DNA of 64,000 bases from Arthrobacter agilis (GCF_030816075.1 NZ_JAUSXO010000001.1:1798001-1862000); one strand, 5' to 3'; positions 9,283 through 18,347 are shown, numbered from the stretch's first letter. Made by a program: numbers and translations. The notes: generated from the letters alone by a model not told the origin.

Positions 9283-9924
9283 TCAGCCACTGTGGAACGG
9301 CGCGGTCACCAGGCCTGCTTCGAGGTCGAGGAGCGCCTTCTTGGTCGCGGGGCCCGCGGCATACCCGACGACCGCTCCGGTGCTGCCGACCACCCGGTGT
9401 CCGGGGATGATGACGGACACGGGGTTGGCCCGCACCGCCGCGCCGATCGCCCGCCCCATCCTGGGGTTGCCGAGCTCGCCGGCGATATCACGGTAGCTGC
9501 GGCGCTGCCCGTAGGGGATGCCCAGGAGGGCGGACCACACGGATCGCTGGAAGACCGTCCCCCGCAGGTCCACGGGCACGTCGAACGCGCGGCGGAGACC
9601 GGCGAAGTACTCCCCCAGCTCCGCTTCCGCCTGCTGCAGGATGACGACGACCGGGTCCGGGGCCGGAGGATCGGTATCGCCGGCGGCACCGGCAGCACCT
9701 GCCGGCCGCTCGACGCCTGCCTCCCGGACCGCCTCCTGGGCGGGGCCGGGAGTAACGGGGATGCGGCGCCCGAGGGCGACCGGCGGGGGCATCGGGTGGT
9801 GGTCGGCGTGATAGAGACCGACGATTGCCGCACGACCGGCGACCACGTGCAGACCTCCGATCGGTGTGCTGATGTCGAGTTGCCATCGCTCTTCCTCGCC
9901 GGCGGGGGTGCTGGTGCGGTTCAT
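9283..9924 (-). CDS. Methylated-DNA methyltransferase homologue lacking the catalytic Cys (alkyltransferase-like)
   Basis: The 213-residue product has the Ogt/MGMT fold: an N-terminal beta domain, then VFQRSVWSALLGIPYGQRRS, SYRDIAGELGNPRMGRAIGA and VIIPGHRVVGSTG. In active enzymes the last motif is PCHRV. Here residue 175 is Gly, encoded by GGA at 9402-9400, so alkyl transfer to Cys is impossible. The DNA-binding Tyr in SYRDIA and the Arg in GRAIGA remain. Loss of Cys with retention of these residues is the hallmark of alkyltransferase-like (ATL) proteins, though those usually carry Trp or Ala. ATG 9924 has AGGAGG six bases upstream; ATG 9930 is the alternative. A long Pro/Ala/Gly linker occupies about residues 45-90. 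Confidence 0.82.
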   Translation of the reverse strand: MNRTSTPAGEEERWQLDISTPIGGLHVVAGRAAIVGLYHADHHPMPPPVALGRRIPVTPGPAQEAVREAGVERPAGAAGAAGDTDPPAPDPVVVILQQAEAELGEYFAGLRRAFDVPVDLRGTVFQRSVWSALLGIPYGQRRSYRDIAGELGNPRMGRAIGAAVRANPVSVIIPGHRVVGSTGAVVGYAAGPATKKALLDLEAGLVTAPFHSG

Positions 9925-9946
9925 GGACATCCTCCTGGTGGTGCTC

Positions 9947-9995
9947 GGGGTGGTCGGGGTGGTCGGGGTGGTCGGGGTGGTCGGGGTGGTCGGGG
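9947..9995. repeat. Tandem 9-bp repeat (GGGGTGGTC)x5
   Basis: Five exact copies of GGGGTGGTC are followed by a partial GGGG. The array lies in the spacer between dprA and the alkyltransferase-like gene, so the minus-strand transcript carries (GACCACCCC)n just before that gene's ribosome binding site. Such arrays can change copy number by slippage. Confidence 0.9.
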
Positions 9996-10033
9996 ACGCG
10001 GCGCAGGGAGTCCGCTGCGCCGTGAGGCACGCC

Positions 10034-11230
10034 TCAGGGTTTCTGCCGGCGCCATCCGCCGGCCGCGCGAACCGCCAGGCCGGCGAGTTCGAGCCGCGCG
10101 AGCCCGCTGATGACGTCCCGAGCGGACAGCCCGGCGACGGAGGACAGCTTGTCGACGGTCGTCGAGGCGTGCACGGGCAGGCCGTCGAGGAGCAGCAGGT
10201 CGGGGATCCCCAGACCGTCGTGCTCCCGGGCGGGCGTGGCACCCTCCCGCTCCAGGTCCCCCCACGGTTCGGTGCCGAGCCCGCCGGCGAGTTCGACGAC
10301 ATCGGCGGCGTCCGTGACGCACACGGCGCTGCCGTCCCGGAGCAGGCGGTGGCAGCCGGCGGAGTTCGCCGAATGCACGGAGCCGGGTACGGCACCGACC
10401 GCGCGGCCCAGGGCTGCCGCATGGTGCGCGGTGTTCAGGGCGCCCGAGCGCCAGCGCGCCTCGACGACCACCGTCACCGCGCTCACGCCGGCGATCAGCC
10501 TGTTCCGTTGCAGGAACCTCCATCGGGTCGGCGAACTGCCGGGCGGGACCTCGGAGATCAGCAGCCCTCTCTCCGCGACGGTCCGCAGGAGCTCCTCGTT
10601 GCCTGCGGGGTAGTACCTGTCCACGCCGCACGCCAGGAAGGCGATGGTCGGCGGGGACGCCTCGTCGTGCGACGACGCGAGCGCCGCACGATGAGCCTGC
10701 GCGTCGATACCGTAGGCGCCCCCCGAGACCACCGAGTAGCCACGGGCGGCCAGTCCTGACGCGATACCGGCCGTCACCGAACCGCCGTAGGCGGTACTGT
10801 CCCTGGATCCGACGACCGCGGCCGTCCGGGCCAGTGCCGGGATCTCCTTCCGGCCCCGCACCCACAGGCACAGCGGGGCGGCGAGCCGCAGGTCGTCCAG
10901 TGCCTCCGGCCAGTCCTCGGAATCGGGCGTGACCAGCCGTCCGCCGAGCCGTTCGAGGGTCGCGAGGTCCCGCTCGGGTGCGAGGTCGTGCAGGCGCGGA
11001 CCCCAGCGGGACACGCCGTCCTTCAGGGGATCACGGGGGCTGTCGGGGATGTCGAGGGCATCCCGCAGGAGACGCCGGACCGCGGATCCCGCCGCGATCC
11101 CGCCCCCGATGATGCGCAGCGCGTCGACGGGGCCGACGACCGACACCAGTGCCAGTCCGACGCTGTCCGAGGGTTCGAACAGCCGGGAGAGGGACGCCCG
11201 GGCGAGCAGGGACTCCGCGACCCCGCTCAC
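10034..11230 (-). CDS. dprA: DNA-processing protein DprA
   Basis: DprA loads RecA onto incoming single-stranded DNA during transformation. The 398-residue product has the extended Rossmann domain: VVGSRDSTAYGG, SGGAYGIDAQAHRAAL, GVDRYYPAGNEEL, RWRFLQRNRLIAGVS and VGAVPGSVHSANSAGC. A C-terminal winged-helix (DprA_WH, from about residue 330) follows. The start is GTG 11230, which overlaps the comM stop as GTGA; longer ORFs are not needed. Its operon with comM and yraN is the usual actinobacterial arrangement. Confidence 0.93.
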   Translation of the reverse strand: MSGVAESLLARASLSRLFEPSDSVGLALVSVVGPVDALRIIGGGIAAGSAVRRLLRDALDIPDSPRDPLKDGVSRWGPRLHDLAPERDLATLERLGGRLVTPDSEDWPEALDDLRLAAPLCLWVRGRKEIPALARTAAVVGSRDSTAYGGSVTAGIASGLAARGYSVVSGGAYGIDAQAHRAALASSHDEASPPTIAFLACGVDRYYPAGNEELLRTVAERGLLISEVPPGSSPTRWRFLQRNRLIAGVSAVTVVVEARWRSGALNTAHHAAALGRAVGAVPGSVHSANSAGCHRLLRDGSAVCVTDAADVVELAGGLGTEPWGDLEREGATPAREHDGLGIPDLLLLDGLPVHASTTVDKLSSVAGLSARDVISGLARLELAGLAVRAAGGWRRQKP

Positions 11231-12762
11231 GCGGCGCGCTCCTGGATCCGGAACCCGAGCGCCGTGACGACGTCGTCGGGGTCGGGGCGGAGGCGGCCTG
11301 CGAGGTCGGAGATCGTCCACGCGACGCGGAGGACCCGGTCCCATCCCCGGGCGCTCACCAGGCCCCTGTCCAGCGCCCTGTCCAGGGACGAGGTCACGGC
11401 TCGCGGCAGCGCGAGCTCGCCGCGCAGGATACGCCCCTGGACCTCGGCGTTCGTGGCGTAGTTCCACCGCCGCAGCCTCTCACGCTGGGCTTTCCGCGCA
11501 TCCGCCACGCGGGCGGCCACGACGGCGGACGTCTCGGCGTCCCGAGCCCCTGCATAGTCCGCGAGGCTCACCCGGTGCACGGCCAGTTGCAGGTCGACAC
11601 GGTCTAGGAGCGGACCGGACAGGCGGTTGAAGTATCTTCGACGCTGCTGGGCGGTACACATGCACTCGACGCCCTTTCCGCTGGCCAGTCCGCACGGACA
11701 GGGGTTGAGTGCGAGGACGAGCTGGAACCTCGCCGGGTAGGACGCGGTCCCCGAGGCCCGGTGGAGGACGAGGCGACCACTCTCGAGGGGCTCCCGCAAC
11801 GCCTCGAGCACCCGGCGTTCGTACTCGGGGGCCTCGTCGAGGAACAGGATCCCGCGGTGGGCGCGTGACGCCGCGCCGGGCCGCGGGATGCCGCTGCCAC
11901 CGCCGATGATGGCGGCGGGGGTCGCCGTATGGTGGGGGCTCTCGAACGGGGGCTTGCGGACGAGTTCGGTACAGTGCCGGTCGCCGCTGAGGCTGTGGAT
12001 CGCGGTCACCTCCATCGCCTGCTCGTCCTCGAGATCCGGCAGGATGCCCGGCAGTCGCTCGGCGAGCATCGTCTTGCCCGCACCGGGTGGTCCGACCATC
12101 AGCAGGTGGTGGGAACCGGCGGCCGCGATCTCGAGGGCGAAGCGGGCCTCCTGCTGGCCCGCGATGTCCGACAGGTCCTTCAGCGGCTCGGGCCGTGCGG
12201 GCGGGACGCCGGGCGCGGCGCTGTCCGCGGAATCCGGCAGCCGGACCTGCGCGGCGTCGGCTCCGAAGGCCAGGGCCACCGCGGCGAGCGTCCGGAACGA
12301 GCGGACCTCGGCCGTGGGCACCAGTGCCGCCTCGGCGGCGTTCTCCTCCGCCACGACGATGCCGTGGTGCCCTGCGCCGGCGGCGGCCATCACCGCCGGC
12401 AGCACCCCGCGCACGGGCCGGAGCCGGCCGTCGAGCCCCAGCTCCGCGAGGAAGACCGTACTGCCGCAGCCGCGGACGTCGCCCGCGGCGGACAGCGCCG
12501 CCATGACGATCGCGAGGTCGAAGGCCGATCCGCGCTTGGGCAGCGACGCGGGGATGAGGTTCACGGTGATCTTGCGTCGGCTCAGGGGGACGCCCGCGTT
12601 CCGGGCCGCCGCCCGGATGCGGTCCTTCGCCTCGTTGAGCGATGCGTCGGGCAGGCCGAGCAGCACGAAGGCCGGCAGTGTCTGGCCGATGTCCGCCTCG
12701 ACCTCGATGACGTGCCCGTTCATGCCGACGAGGGACACGGCGTAGGTGCGGCCGAGCGCCAT
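11227..12762 (-). CDS. comM: ComM/YifB family Mg chelatase-like AAA+ ATPase
   Basis: The 511-residue product has an N-terminal Lon-protease-like fold domain, an AAA+ domain with Walker A GPPGAGKTMLAE and Walker B GILFLDEAPEY, and a C-terminal Mg-chelatase domain. ComM helicases promote branch migration during natural transformation in other bacteria. ATG 12762 overlaps the yraN stop (TGATG), and the stop overlaps dprA (GTGA), so all three genes are translationally coupled. Confidence 0.93.
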   Translation of the reverse strand: MALGRTYAVSLVGMNGHVIEVEADIGQTLPAFVLLGLPDASLNEAKDRIRAAARNAGVPLSRRKITVNLIPASLPKRGSAFDLAIVMAALSAAGDVRGCGSTVFLAELGLDGRLRPVRGVLPAVMAAAGAGHHGIVVAEENAAEAALVPTAEVRSFRTLAAVALAFGADAAQVRLPDSADSAAPGVPPARPEPLKDLSDIAGQQEARFALEIAAAGSHHLLMVGPPGAGKTMLAERLPGILPDLEDEQAMEVTAIHSLSGDRHCTELVRKPPFESPHHTATPAAIIGGGSGIPRPGAASRAHRGILFLDEAPEYERRVLEALREPLESGRLVLHRASGTASYPARFQLVLALNPCPCGLASGKGVECMCTAQQRRRYFNRLSGPLLDRVDLQLAVHRVSLADYAGARDAETSAVVAARVADARKAQRERLRRWNYATNAEVQGRILRGELALPRAVTSSLDRALDRGLVSARGWDRVLRVAWTISDLAGRLRPDPDDVVTALGFRIQERAA

Positions 12763-13118
12763 CAGATGAGGGCCCGGACGTGCTCGATCCGCGGCGCACC
12801 GGAGCCGTCGTCGAGCACGCCGACGGCGTCGATGCGGAATCCGCTGAATCTCAGGTTGTGCGCCCGCGCCCATTTCGAGGCGAGCAGGTACAGCCTCTCG
12901 AGCTTGGCGGCCGTGATGGCCTCCAGCGGCTGGCCGAAGTCGTCCGAGCTCCGCGTCTTGACCTCGACGATCACGAGCGTCGACCCGTCGACGGCCACGA
13001 GGTCGATCTCCCCCGCGGCGCACCGCCAGTTGCGGTCGACGATCCTCAGTCCTGCCTGGTGCAGGTAGTCCGCGGCCGTCGCCTCTCCGCGACGCCCCAA
13101 TTGATCCTTGGCCAGCAT
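12762..13118 (-). CDS. UPF0102/YraN family endonuclease-like protein
   Basis: The 118-residue product has the nuclease-fold signature GEIDLVAVDG followed by LVIVEVKTRSSDDFG, the E/D-(X)n-D-ExK pattern of restriction-endonuclease-like folds. The exact role of the family is unclear. ATG 13118 is preferred since it is preceded by GGAGGTGAGG; the in-frame GTG 13136 would overlap that site. It is the first gene of the yraN-comM-dprA unit. Confidence 0.9.
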   Translation of the reverse strand: MLAKDQLGRRGEATAADYLHQAGLRIVDRNWRCAAGEIDLVAVDGSTLVIVEVKTRSSDDFGQPLEAITAAKLERLYLLASKWARAHNLRFSGFRIDAVGVLDDGSGAPRIEHVRALI

Positions 13119-13312
13119 TGGCCTCACCTCCTCCACCAGAGTCGGGGAATCAGCGGCGGCCCGCCGGGACGACAGCGGCTATGTGGACAACCCCGCGGCC
13201 GGGGACGCGAGAGGGCCACGACCGGAGATTGCTGTGGCATGGGCCCGGTCCCACCTCGTACCGTGGTGGGGCGACGTCACGGTGACGCCAGCACGAGCCC
13301 GAGGAGGACACA

Positions 13313-13618
13313 GTGGCGACAGACGATTTCCTACCCAGCGGGAGCGATGCCGACCTGCAGGAACAGGGCGTCCCCGACCAGGCCGGCGACACGGCGTCCG
13401 GCGGGACGATCGCGGGCGGCGGGATGGGCGGATCCGAGGCCGACCTCCAGGAGCAGGCGGCCTCGCTGCAGCCCGACGACACGGTGTCCGGCGGAGGGAT
13501 CGCGGGTGAGGGCACGGGCGGATCCGAAGCGGACCGCCTCGAGCAGGCGGCGGATGTGCCGATCGACGGCGACGACGCGTTCCCCTACGGGGACACGGAG
13601 GACAGCCCCACGGCGTGA
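13313..13618 (+). CDS. Acidic hypothetical protein with three internal repeats
   Basis: This 101-residue, strongly acidic, Gly-rich protein begins at GTG 13313 with GAGGAGG at 13301-13307. Three units of about 30 residues repeat the pattern GS[DE]AD..EQ...DDT.SGG.IAG.G. There is no signal peptide, membrane segment or known domain. It is the only plus-strand gene inside the rpsP-to-xerC minus-strand block and is followed by a hairpin. The function is not recognised; the composition suggests an intrinsically disordered protein. Confidence 0.75.
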   Translation: MATDDFLPSGSDADLQEQGVPDQAGDTASGGTIAGGGMGGSEADLQEQAASLQPDDTVSGGGIAGEGTGGSEADRLEQAADVPIDGDDAFPYGDTEDSPTA

Positions 13619-13658
13619 GCACGAGTCCGCGCCCGCAAGGGTCGGAGGGCGCCCGGGC

Positions 13659-13690
13659 GCAGGGTCGCCGGTGGAGGCCGGCGACCCTGC
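13659..13690. terminator. Bidirectional terminator-like hairpin
   Basis: Arms GCAGGGTCGCCGG (13659-13671) and its complement (13678-13690) enclose a 6-nt loop. The hairpin lies between the convergent acidic-protein gene and the DUF2469 gene. No T-run is present on either side. Confidence 0.65.
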
Positions 13691-13696
13691 CCTGCG

Positions 13697-14023
13697 TCAG
13701 TTGCCGAGCGTGCCGTCCTTCGGGAGCGCGATGTCGTCGGACTTCGACAGCTCCTCCACGTTGACGTCCTTGAAGGTGATCACGCGGACGTTCTTCACGA
13801 ACCGCGCCGAACGGTAGACGTCCCACACCCAGGCGTCCTGCAGCGTCAGGTCGAAGTACACCTCGCCGTCGGCCGAGCGGGCCTGGAGGTCCACGGTGTT
13901 GGCCAGGTAGAACCGACGCTCGGTCTCCACGACGTAGCTGAAGAGCCCTACGACGTCCCGGTACTCGCGGTAGAGCTGGAGCTCCATGTCGGTTTCGTAG
14001 TTCTCAAGATCTTCGGCACTCAT
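13697..14023 (-). CDS. DUF2469 family protein
   Basis: The 108-residue product starts MSAEDLENYETDMELQLYRE, the conserved beginning of this actinobacterial family. ATG 14023 is chosen over the longer ORF because of this and the upstream purine-rich GGAGGATGATGAACGG. The family lies beside rnhB in most actinobacteria and has no established function. Confidence 0.88.
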   Translation of the reverse strand: MSAEDLENYETDMELQLYREYRDVVGLFSYVVETERRFYLANTVDLQARSADGEVYFDLTLQDAWVWDVYRSARFVKNVRVITFKDVNVEELSKSDDIALPKDGTLGN

Positions 14024-14030
14024 CCGTTCA

Positions 14031-14774
14031 TCATCCTCCAATTTCCGCGTGTGTCGCGCCGGGCCTGTCCGCACTGCCGAGGCGCCAGGTCTTCCGGTGG
14101 TATTCGCTCGGCCCTGCGGCGTCGATGGCCTCGCGGTGCGCCCCGGTGGCGTACCCCTTGTTCCCGTCCCAGCCGAAGGCGGGGTGGCGTCCGGCGAGTT
14201 CCACCATCAGGGCGTCGCGTTCCACCTTGGCCAGCACGCTGGCGGCGGCGACGCTCTGGCAGCTCAGGTCGGCCTTGATGCGCGTGTGGACGGGGGCTGT
14301 GCAGCCTCCAGGCTCCACGGGCGCGGTGCCGCCGTCGGGCGTGCCGAAGAGCTCTCCCTGGGACCGCGCCGAGAGCCAGTCGTGGTTGCCGTCGAGGATG
14401 ACCGCGTCCGGGACGACGGTCTCCAGGACGGACGTCCAGGCCCGGGCGCCGGCGGTCCGGAGGGCGGCCATGAGTCCCAGTGCGTCGATCTCGGCCGCGG
14501 TGGCGTGCCCCACGGCGCAGGCGACGGACCAGCGGCGGATGCGAGGCACCAGCGCCTCGCGGTGTGCCGGCAGGAGCAGCTTGCTGTCGCGCACGCCGCG
14601 GAGGCTCGTCGCGGCGTCGAGGTCGACGACGACGATGCCGACGGAGACGGGCCCGGCCAGCGCTCCCCTGCCCACCTCGTCGCAGCCGGCGATGTACCGG
14701 TGGCCGTGGGCGGCGAAGGACCTCTCCACGCTCAGGGTCGGGGTGGCGGTGCGTTTCTTCCGGGGTGCGGTCAT
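14031..14774 (-). CDS. rnhB: Ribonuclease HII
   Basis: RNase HII cleaves RNA in RNA-DNA hybrids and at single ribonucleotides in DNA. The 247-residue product has the metal-binding Asp-Glu pair in [15 protein letters not shown], Asp in [11 protein letters not shown], and the family block [22 protein letters not shown]. The start ATG overlaps the lepB stop by 4 nt (ATGA). A Gly/Pro-containing insertion (about residues 140-160) lengthens it relative to compact homologues. Confidence 0.92.
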   Translation of the reverse strand: MTAPRKKRTATPTLSVERSFAAHGHRYIAGCDEVGRGALAGPVSVGIVVVDLDAATSLRGVRDSKLLLPAHREALVPRIRRWSVACAVGHATAAEIDALGLMAALRTAGARAWTSVLETVVPDAVILDGNHDWLSARSQGELFGTPDGGTAPVEPGGCTAPVHTRIKADLSCQSVAAASVLAKVERDALMVELAGRHPAFGWDGNKGYATGAHREAIDAAGPSEYHRKTWRLGSADRPGATHAEIGG

Positions 14775-15592
14775 GGTCCTGCAGGAGCAGGCGCCGCCGC
14801 GGCGTCGGGGACCCCGTCGAAGACGTCCGGGTAGTTGCCGAGGAACCCGATCCGGTTCAGGGGCCAGGCGATGACGGCGGCCTTGCCCTCGATGTCGTCG
14901 ATGGAGACGAAACCCTCGCCGGGCTTGTCCCGATTGGCGCGGGAGTCCGCGGACGCGTTCCGGTGGTCTCCCATGACCCAGACCCTGCCCTCGGGGACCA
15001 CCACGTCGAACGGGAGGTCCGAGGGGGTGGCACCGGGGAACAGATAGGGCTCATCGAGCGGTTCCCCGTTGACCGTGAGGCGGCCCTGGGCATCGCAGCA
15101 GATCACATGGTCCCCCGGGAGCCCGATGACGCGTTTGACGAGGTGCTGCTGCGACTCGTCCGGGGCGAGTCCGATGAAGACCAGCGCCTCCTTCAGCCAG
15201 CTGACCGGCGCGTCGGCCTGGGGTGGCAGCCAGCCCTGCGTGTCGCGGAAGACGACGATGTCCCCGCGCTCGAGGTCGAAGGGCTGCGGGACGAGCTGGT
15301 TGACGAAGATGCGGTCGTCGATCTCGAGGGTCTGCTCCATGGATCCCGACGGGATGAAGAACGCCCGGAACAGGAACGTCTTGATGAGGAAGGACAGCAC
15401 CAGAGCGATCACGACGATCGTCGCGATCTCCTTCAGCCACGCCCCGAAGCCCCTGTCGGCGTCCTTCCTGCGGCGCGAGGAGTCCCCCGCTGCGTTCTCC
15501 GCCGAACCGCCGGCGTCGGCGCCCGGTTCGAACGTCTGCGCTGCGGGTGCCTCGGCCCCCGTGGGCGACTTCCTGCGGAAGTTCCGTGCCAT
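14771..15592 (-). CDS. lepB: Signal peptidase I
   Basis: The 273-residue product has a charged N-terminus, one transmembrane segment ([20 protein letters not shown], about 61-80), the catalytic Ser in [11 protein letters not shown] and the general-base Lys in [14 protein letters not shown]. Box E is [11 protein letters not shown]. It cleaves signal peptides of Sec substrates at the outer membrane face. ATG 15592 is chosen, although its ribosome binding site is weak. It is the first of two adjacent lepB paralogues in a row with rnhB. Confidence 0.93.
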   Translation of the reverse strand: MARNFRRKSPTGAEAPAAQTFEPGADAGGSAENAAGDSSRRRKDADRGFGAWLKEIATIVVIALVLSFLIKTFLFRAFFIPSGSMEQTLEIDDRIFVNQLVPQPFDLERGDIVVFRDTQGWLPPQADAPVSWLKEALVFIGLAPDESQQHLVKRVIGLPGDHVICCDAQGRLTVNGEPLDEPYLFPGATPSDLPFDVVVPEGRVWVMGDHRNASADSRANRDKPGEGFVSIDDIEGKAAVIAWPLNRIGFLGNYPDVFDGVPDAAAAPAPAGP

Positions 15593-15668
15593 GTGAAAGG
15601 TTTCCTCTGTGGTCGTGACACCCGGTGCAACCTCCGGGTGCGGTCCTGCGGGTGCGGCATCCGTGCCG

Positions 15669-16358
15669 CTACGAGGTCGTCGCGGGCCGCTCGATCGGGG
15701 CGAACCGGTCAAGTGGCCAGACTAGCTGAAAGGCCCGTCCGATGATCCGATCCTCCGCGATGAGCCCCCCGCCCGGCGCGCCCAGCAGTGAGCGGGAGTC
15801 CATCGACGCGGAGCGGTGGTCTCCGAGGAGCCACAGCCGCCCCTCGGGGACGACGACGTCGAACGCCTGCTCGCTGGGCGCGTCGCCCGCGGAGACGTAC
15901 GGCTCCTCGATCGCCGTGCCGTTGACGGTCAGCCGCCCGTCGTCCGAGCAGCAGGTCACGTGGTCCCCGCCGACGCCGATGACGCGCTTGACGTAGACGG
16001 TGTCGCTGCCCGTGAGCCCCAGCCACTGGCCGACGGCTCCGCCGACCCGTTCGGGGAGGCCGCGGGGATCGGTGATGGGGTCGAACGAGCCGCGGCCGTC
16101 GAAGACGACGACGTCGCCGCGGCGGACGTCCCCGGGGGTGTCCTCCAGTTTGGTGACGAGCACCCGGTCGCCCTCGGCCAGCAGCGGCTCCATGGATCCC
16201 GACGGGATGAAGTACACGTCGACGAGGAAGCCGCGCACGAGTCCCGTGATGAGGACCGCGACGACGACGGCGGAGAACACGAAACGCCAGCCCACGGAAT
16301 GGGGCCGGCGTTTCGGGTGCTCTCCGGCCGGTGACCGGGAAGCGGGGGTGAACTGCAC
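15669..16358 (-). CDS. lepB: Signal peptidase I, second paralogue
   Basis: The 229-residue product begins at GTG 16358. It has a single transmembrane segment (FVFSAVVVAVLITGLVRGF), Ser in [11 protein letters not shown] and Lys in VYVKRVIGVGGDHV, plus GDHRSASMDSRS. It differs clearly from its neighbour lepB (14771-15592), so the duplication is not recent. Both copies keep all catalytic residues. It follows rplS after 8 bp. Confidence 0.93.
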   Translation of the reverse strand: MQFTPASRSPAGEHPKRRPHSVGWRFVFSAVVVAVLITGLVRGFLVDVYFIPSGSMEPLLAEGDRVLVTKLEDTPGDVRRGDVVVFDGRGSFDPITDPRGLPERVGGAVGQWLGLTGSDTVYVKRVIGVGGDHVTCCSDDGRLTVNGTAIEEPYVSAGDAPSEQAFDVVVPEGRLWLLGDHRSASMDSRSLLGAPGGGLIAEDRIIGRAFQLVWPLDRFAPIERPATTS

Positions 16359-16366
16359 CAGAGGGG

Positions 16367-16726
16367 TTACTTGACCGTCTTGGGGTCGCGCTTCTCCTTG
16401 ATCTTGGCTGCCTTGCCGCGCAGTTCGCGCATGTAGTACAGCTTGGCGCGGCGCACGTCACCCTTGGAGACGACCTCGATGCGGTCGAGGACCGGGCTGT
16501 GGACGGGGAACGTACGCTCCACGCCGACACCGAAGCTCACCTTGCGGACCGTGAAGGTCTCGCGGATGCCGTCGCCCTGGCGGCCGACGACGAAGCCCTT
16601 GAAGATCTGAACACGGGTGTTCTTGCCTTCGATGATGTTGACGTGGACGTTGACGGTGTCGCCGGCGCGGAAGTCGGGGACGTTGTCGCGGAAGGATCCG
16701 GCGTCGACGGAGTCGAGGATATGCAT
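16367..16726 (-). CDS. rplS: 50S ribosomal protein L19
   Basis: The 119-residue product has typical L19 blocks: [52 protein letters not shown] and [23 protein letters not shown] 16726 is chosen because AGGAG lies 7 nt upstream and the longer ORF adds non-family residues. The 213-bp gap from trmD suggests it may also have its own promoter. Confidence 0.95.
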   Translation of the reverse strand: MHILDSVDAGSFRDNVPDFRAGDTVNVHVNIIEGKNTRVQIFKGFVVGRQGDGIRETFTVRKVSFGVGVERTFPVHSPVLDRIEVVSKGDVRRAKLYYMRELRGKAAKIKEKRDPKTVK

Positions 16727-16939
16727 GCTGTTTCTCCTGGTGGACGCCACAGGTCATCCACGTTGGTCACGGCGGGCAAGGACAGGACCGTAGGTCCTGG
16801 CAATGCCGCCGAAGCAGGTTTCCCGGCCGATCCGGAAAGTCGGCGGCCGGTGTGCGAACTGTTGGCCGGACACCCCCTGTGGCAGGTCCCGGCCCAGTGG
16901 ACACGATCTCTGATTATTCCACAGCAGCGCCGCGAACCG

Positions 16940-17732
16940 CTAATGCGCCGTGCGCGTGAGCCTGCCGTCGACGACGTCGAATCCCGCCGCGCGCAGCGCC
17001 GCGAGGTCGGCCTTCGTCAGTGCCGCGGTGTCGACGGCCTCGAGCAGGTCCGGCCGCCGCTCGGCCGTCCGGTGGAACTGCTCCAGGCGCCGCCACTGGG
17101 CGATCCGCGCGTGGTTGCCGCTGAGCAGCACCTCGGGGATGTCCCGTCCCCGCCACGACGACGGCTTGGTGTAGACGGGGTATTCGAGCAGCCCGTCGGC
17201 GTGCGACTCCTCGAGGAGCGACTCCGGGTTACCGACGACGCCGGGGATGAGCCGGCCCACGGCCTCGACCATCGCGAGGACCGCCACCTCCCCGCCGTTG
17301 AGGACGTAGTCGCCGAGGGAGACGGGCCGGACGTCGAACTCCGCGCGCGCCCAGTCGATCGCGCGTTCGTCGATCCCCTCGTACCGGCCGCAGGCGAAGA
17401 CGAGGTGGTCCAGCTCCGCGAGTTCGTAGGCCATCGCCTGGTCGAAGACCGCCCCGGCGGGCGACGGGACGATGAGCGTGGGCCGGCGCGGGGGCCGCGG
17501 GAGCCTCCGCCAGGACGGCTTCGAGCGCCAGGGCCCAGGGCTCGGCCTTCATCACCATGCCGGCTCCCCCGCCGTAGGGCGTGTCGTCGACGGTCCGGTG
17601 CCGGTCCGTGGTGAAGGCGCGCAGGTCGTGGACGCGGACGTCGAGCACGCCGTCCTGCCGCGCCTTGCCGATCAGGGACAGCTCGAGTGCGGCCAGGTAC
17701 TCGGGGAAGATCGAGACGACGTCGATGCGCAC
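16940..17732 (-). pseudogene. trmD: tRNA (guanine-N1)-methyltransferase, one-base frameshift
   Basis: Two overlapping frames together encode a complete TrmD. The first starts at GTG 17732 ([20 protein letters not shown] ... [20 protein letters not shown]). The second carries [28 protein letters not shown] and [20 protein letters not shown]. Removing one C from the C5 run on the minus strand (17490-17494) restores a single 263-residue ORF reading [15 protein letters not shown]. TrmD methylates G37 of tRNAs and is usually essential, and both halves are well conserved. A sequencing error is therefore more likely than true loss. The start overlaps the rimM stop (TAGTG). Confidence 0.88.
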
Positions 17733-18304
17733 TACTCGCGCGCCTCGCCCTCGGCTGCCGCGATGTCGTCGCCGTCGTCGGGCGCCTGGTTGGAGCCGGG
17801 GGTGTTCAGGTCGAACAGTCCTGCCGGCGGCACGATGGACACGAAGCCCGCCCCCGGATCGACCTCGGGCACGATCTCGCCCACGAACGGGACGAGGGCC
17901 TCGTGGCCGTCGGCCAGCTCGACCACCAGGAGATCCTGGACGGCCATGGTCCGCAGCCCGGTCACCTTGCCCACGGACCGGCCGTCCACCCGGGCGTCGA
18001 GGCCCACGAGCTCGTGCTCGTACCAGGCGTCGTCCTCGTCGTCGGCCTCGTCGGTGTCGATGAAGAGCTGGGCGCCGCGCAGCGTCTCGGCCTGGTTGCG
18101 GTCGGCGACCTGCTCGAAGCCGACGATCAGGATGTCCTTGTTCCAGCGTGCCCGGACCACGGTCAGCTCCGTCACGGCCGCGCCCTCCACGCGGAAGGTC
18201 TCCCCGGCGTCGAACCGGTCCTCCGGCGCGTCGGTGAAGAGCTGCACGGTCACCTCGCCCCGGATGCCGTGGGGCTTGCCGATCCTCGCTACGAGTACGT
18301 CCAT
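17732..18304 (-). CDS. rimM: Ribosome maturation factor RimM
   Basis: The 190-residue product has the N-terminal RimM domain ([29 protein letters not shown]) and the C-terminal PRC-barrel ([20 protein letters not shown]). It assists maturation of the 30S head. ATG 18304 has AGGAG upstream. The stop overlaps the trmD start by one base. A hairpin and a C12 tract lie between it and khpA. Confidence 0.93.
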   Translation of the reverse strand: MDVLVARIGKPHGIRGEVTVQLFTDAPEDRFDAGETFRVEGAAVTELTVVRARWNKDILIVGFEQVADRNQAETLRGAQLFIDTDEADDEDDAWYEHELVGLDARVDGRSVGKVTGLRTMAVQDLLVVELADGHEALVPFVGEIVPEVDPGAGFVSIVPPAGLFDLNTPGSNQAPDDGDDIAAAEGEARE

Positions 18305-18335
18305 CGTGGTGCTCCTGCTGTCGTGTCGGTGCTGC

Positions 18336-18347
18336 GGGGGGGGGGGG
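18336..18347. repeat. G12/C12 homopolymer in the rimM leader
   Basis: Twelve consecutive G on the plus strand form a C12 tract in the minus-strand transcript, 32-43 nt before the rimM start codon. Tracts of this length are prone to slippage and to sequencing error. No other homopolymer of this length was seen in the window. Confidence 0.85.

Noticed and set aside
9488..10030. Possible leader peptide with (DHP)n repeats
   Set aside because: It begins at a GTG just after dprA but has no ribosome binding site, and the repeats are fully explained by the 9-bp DNA array.
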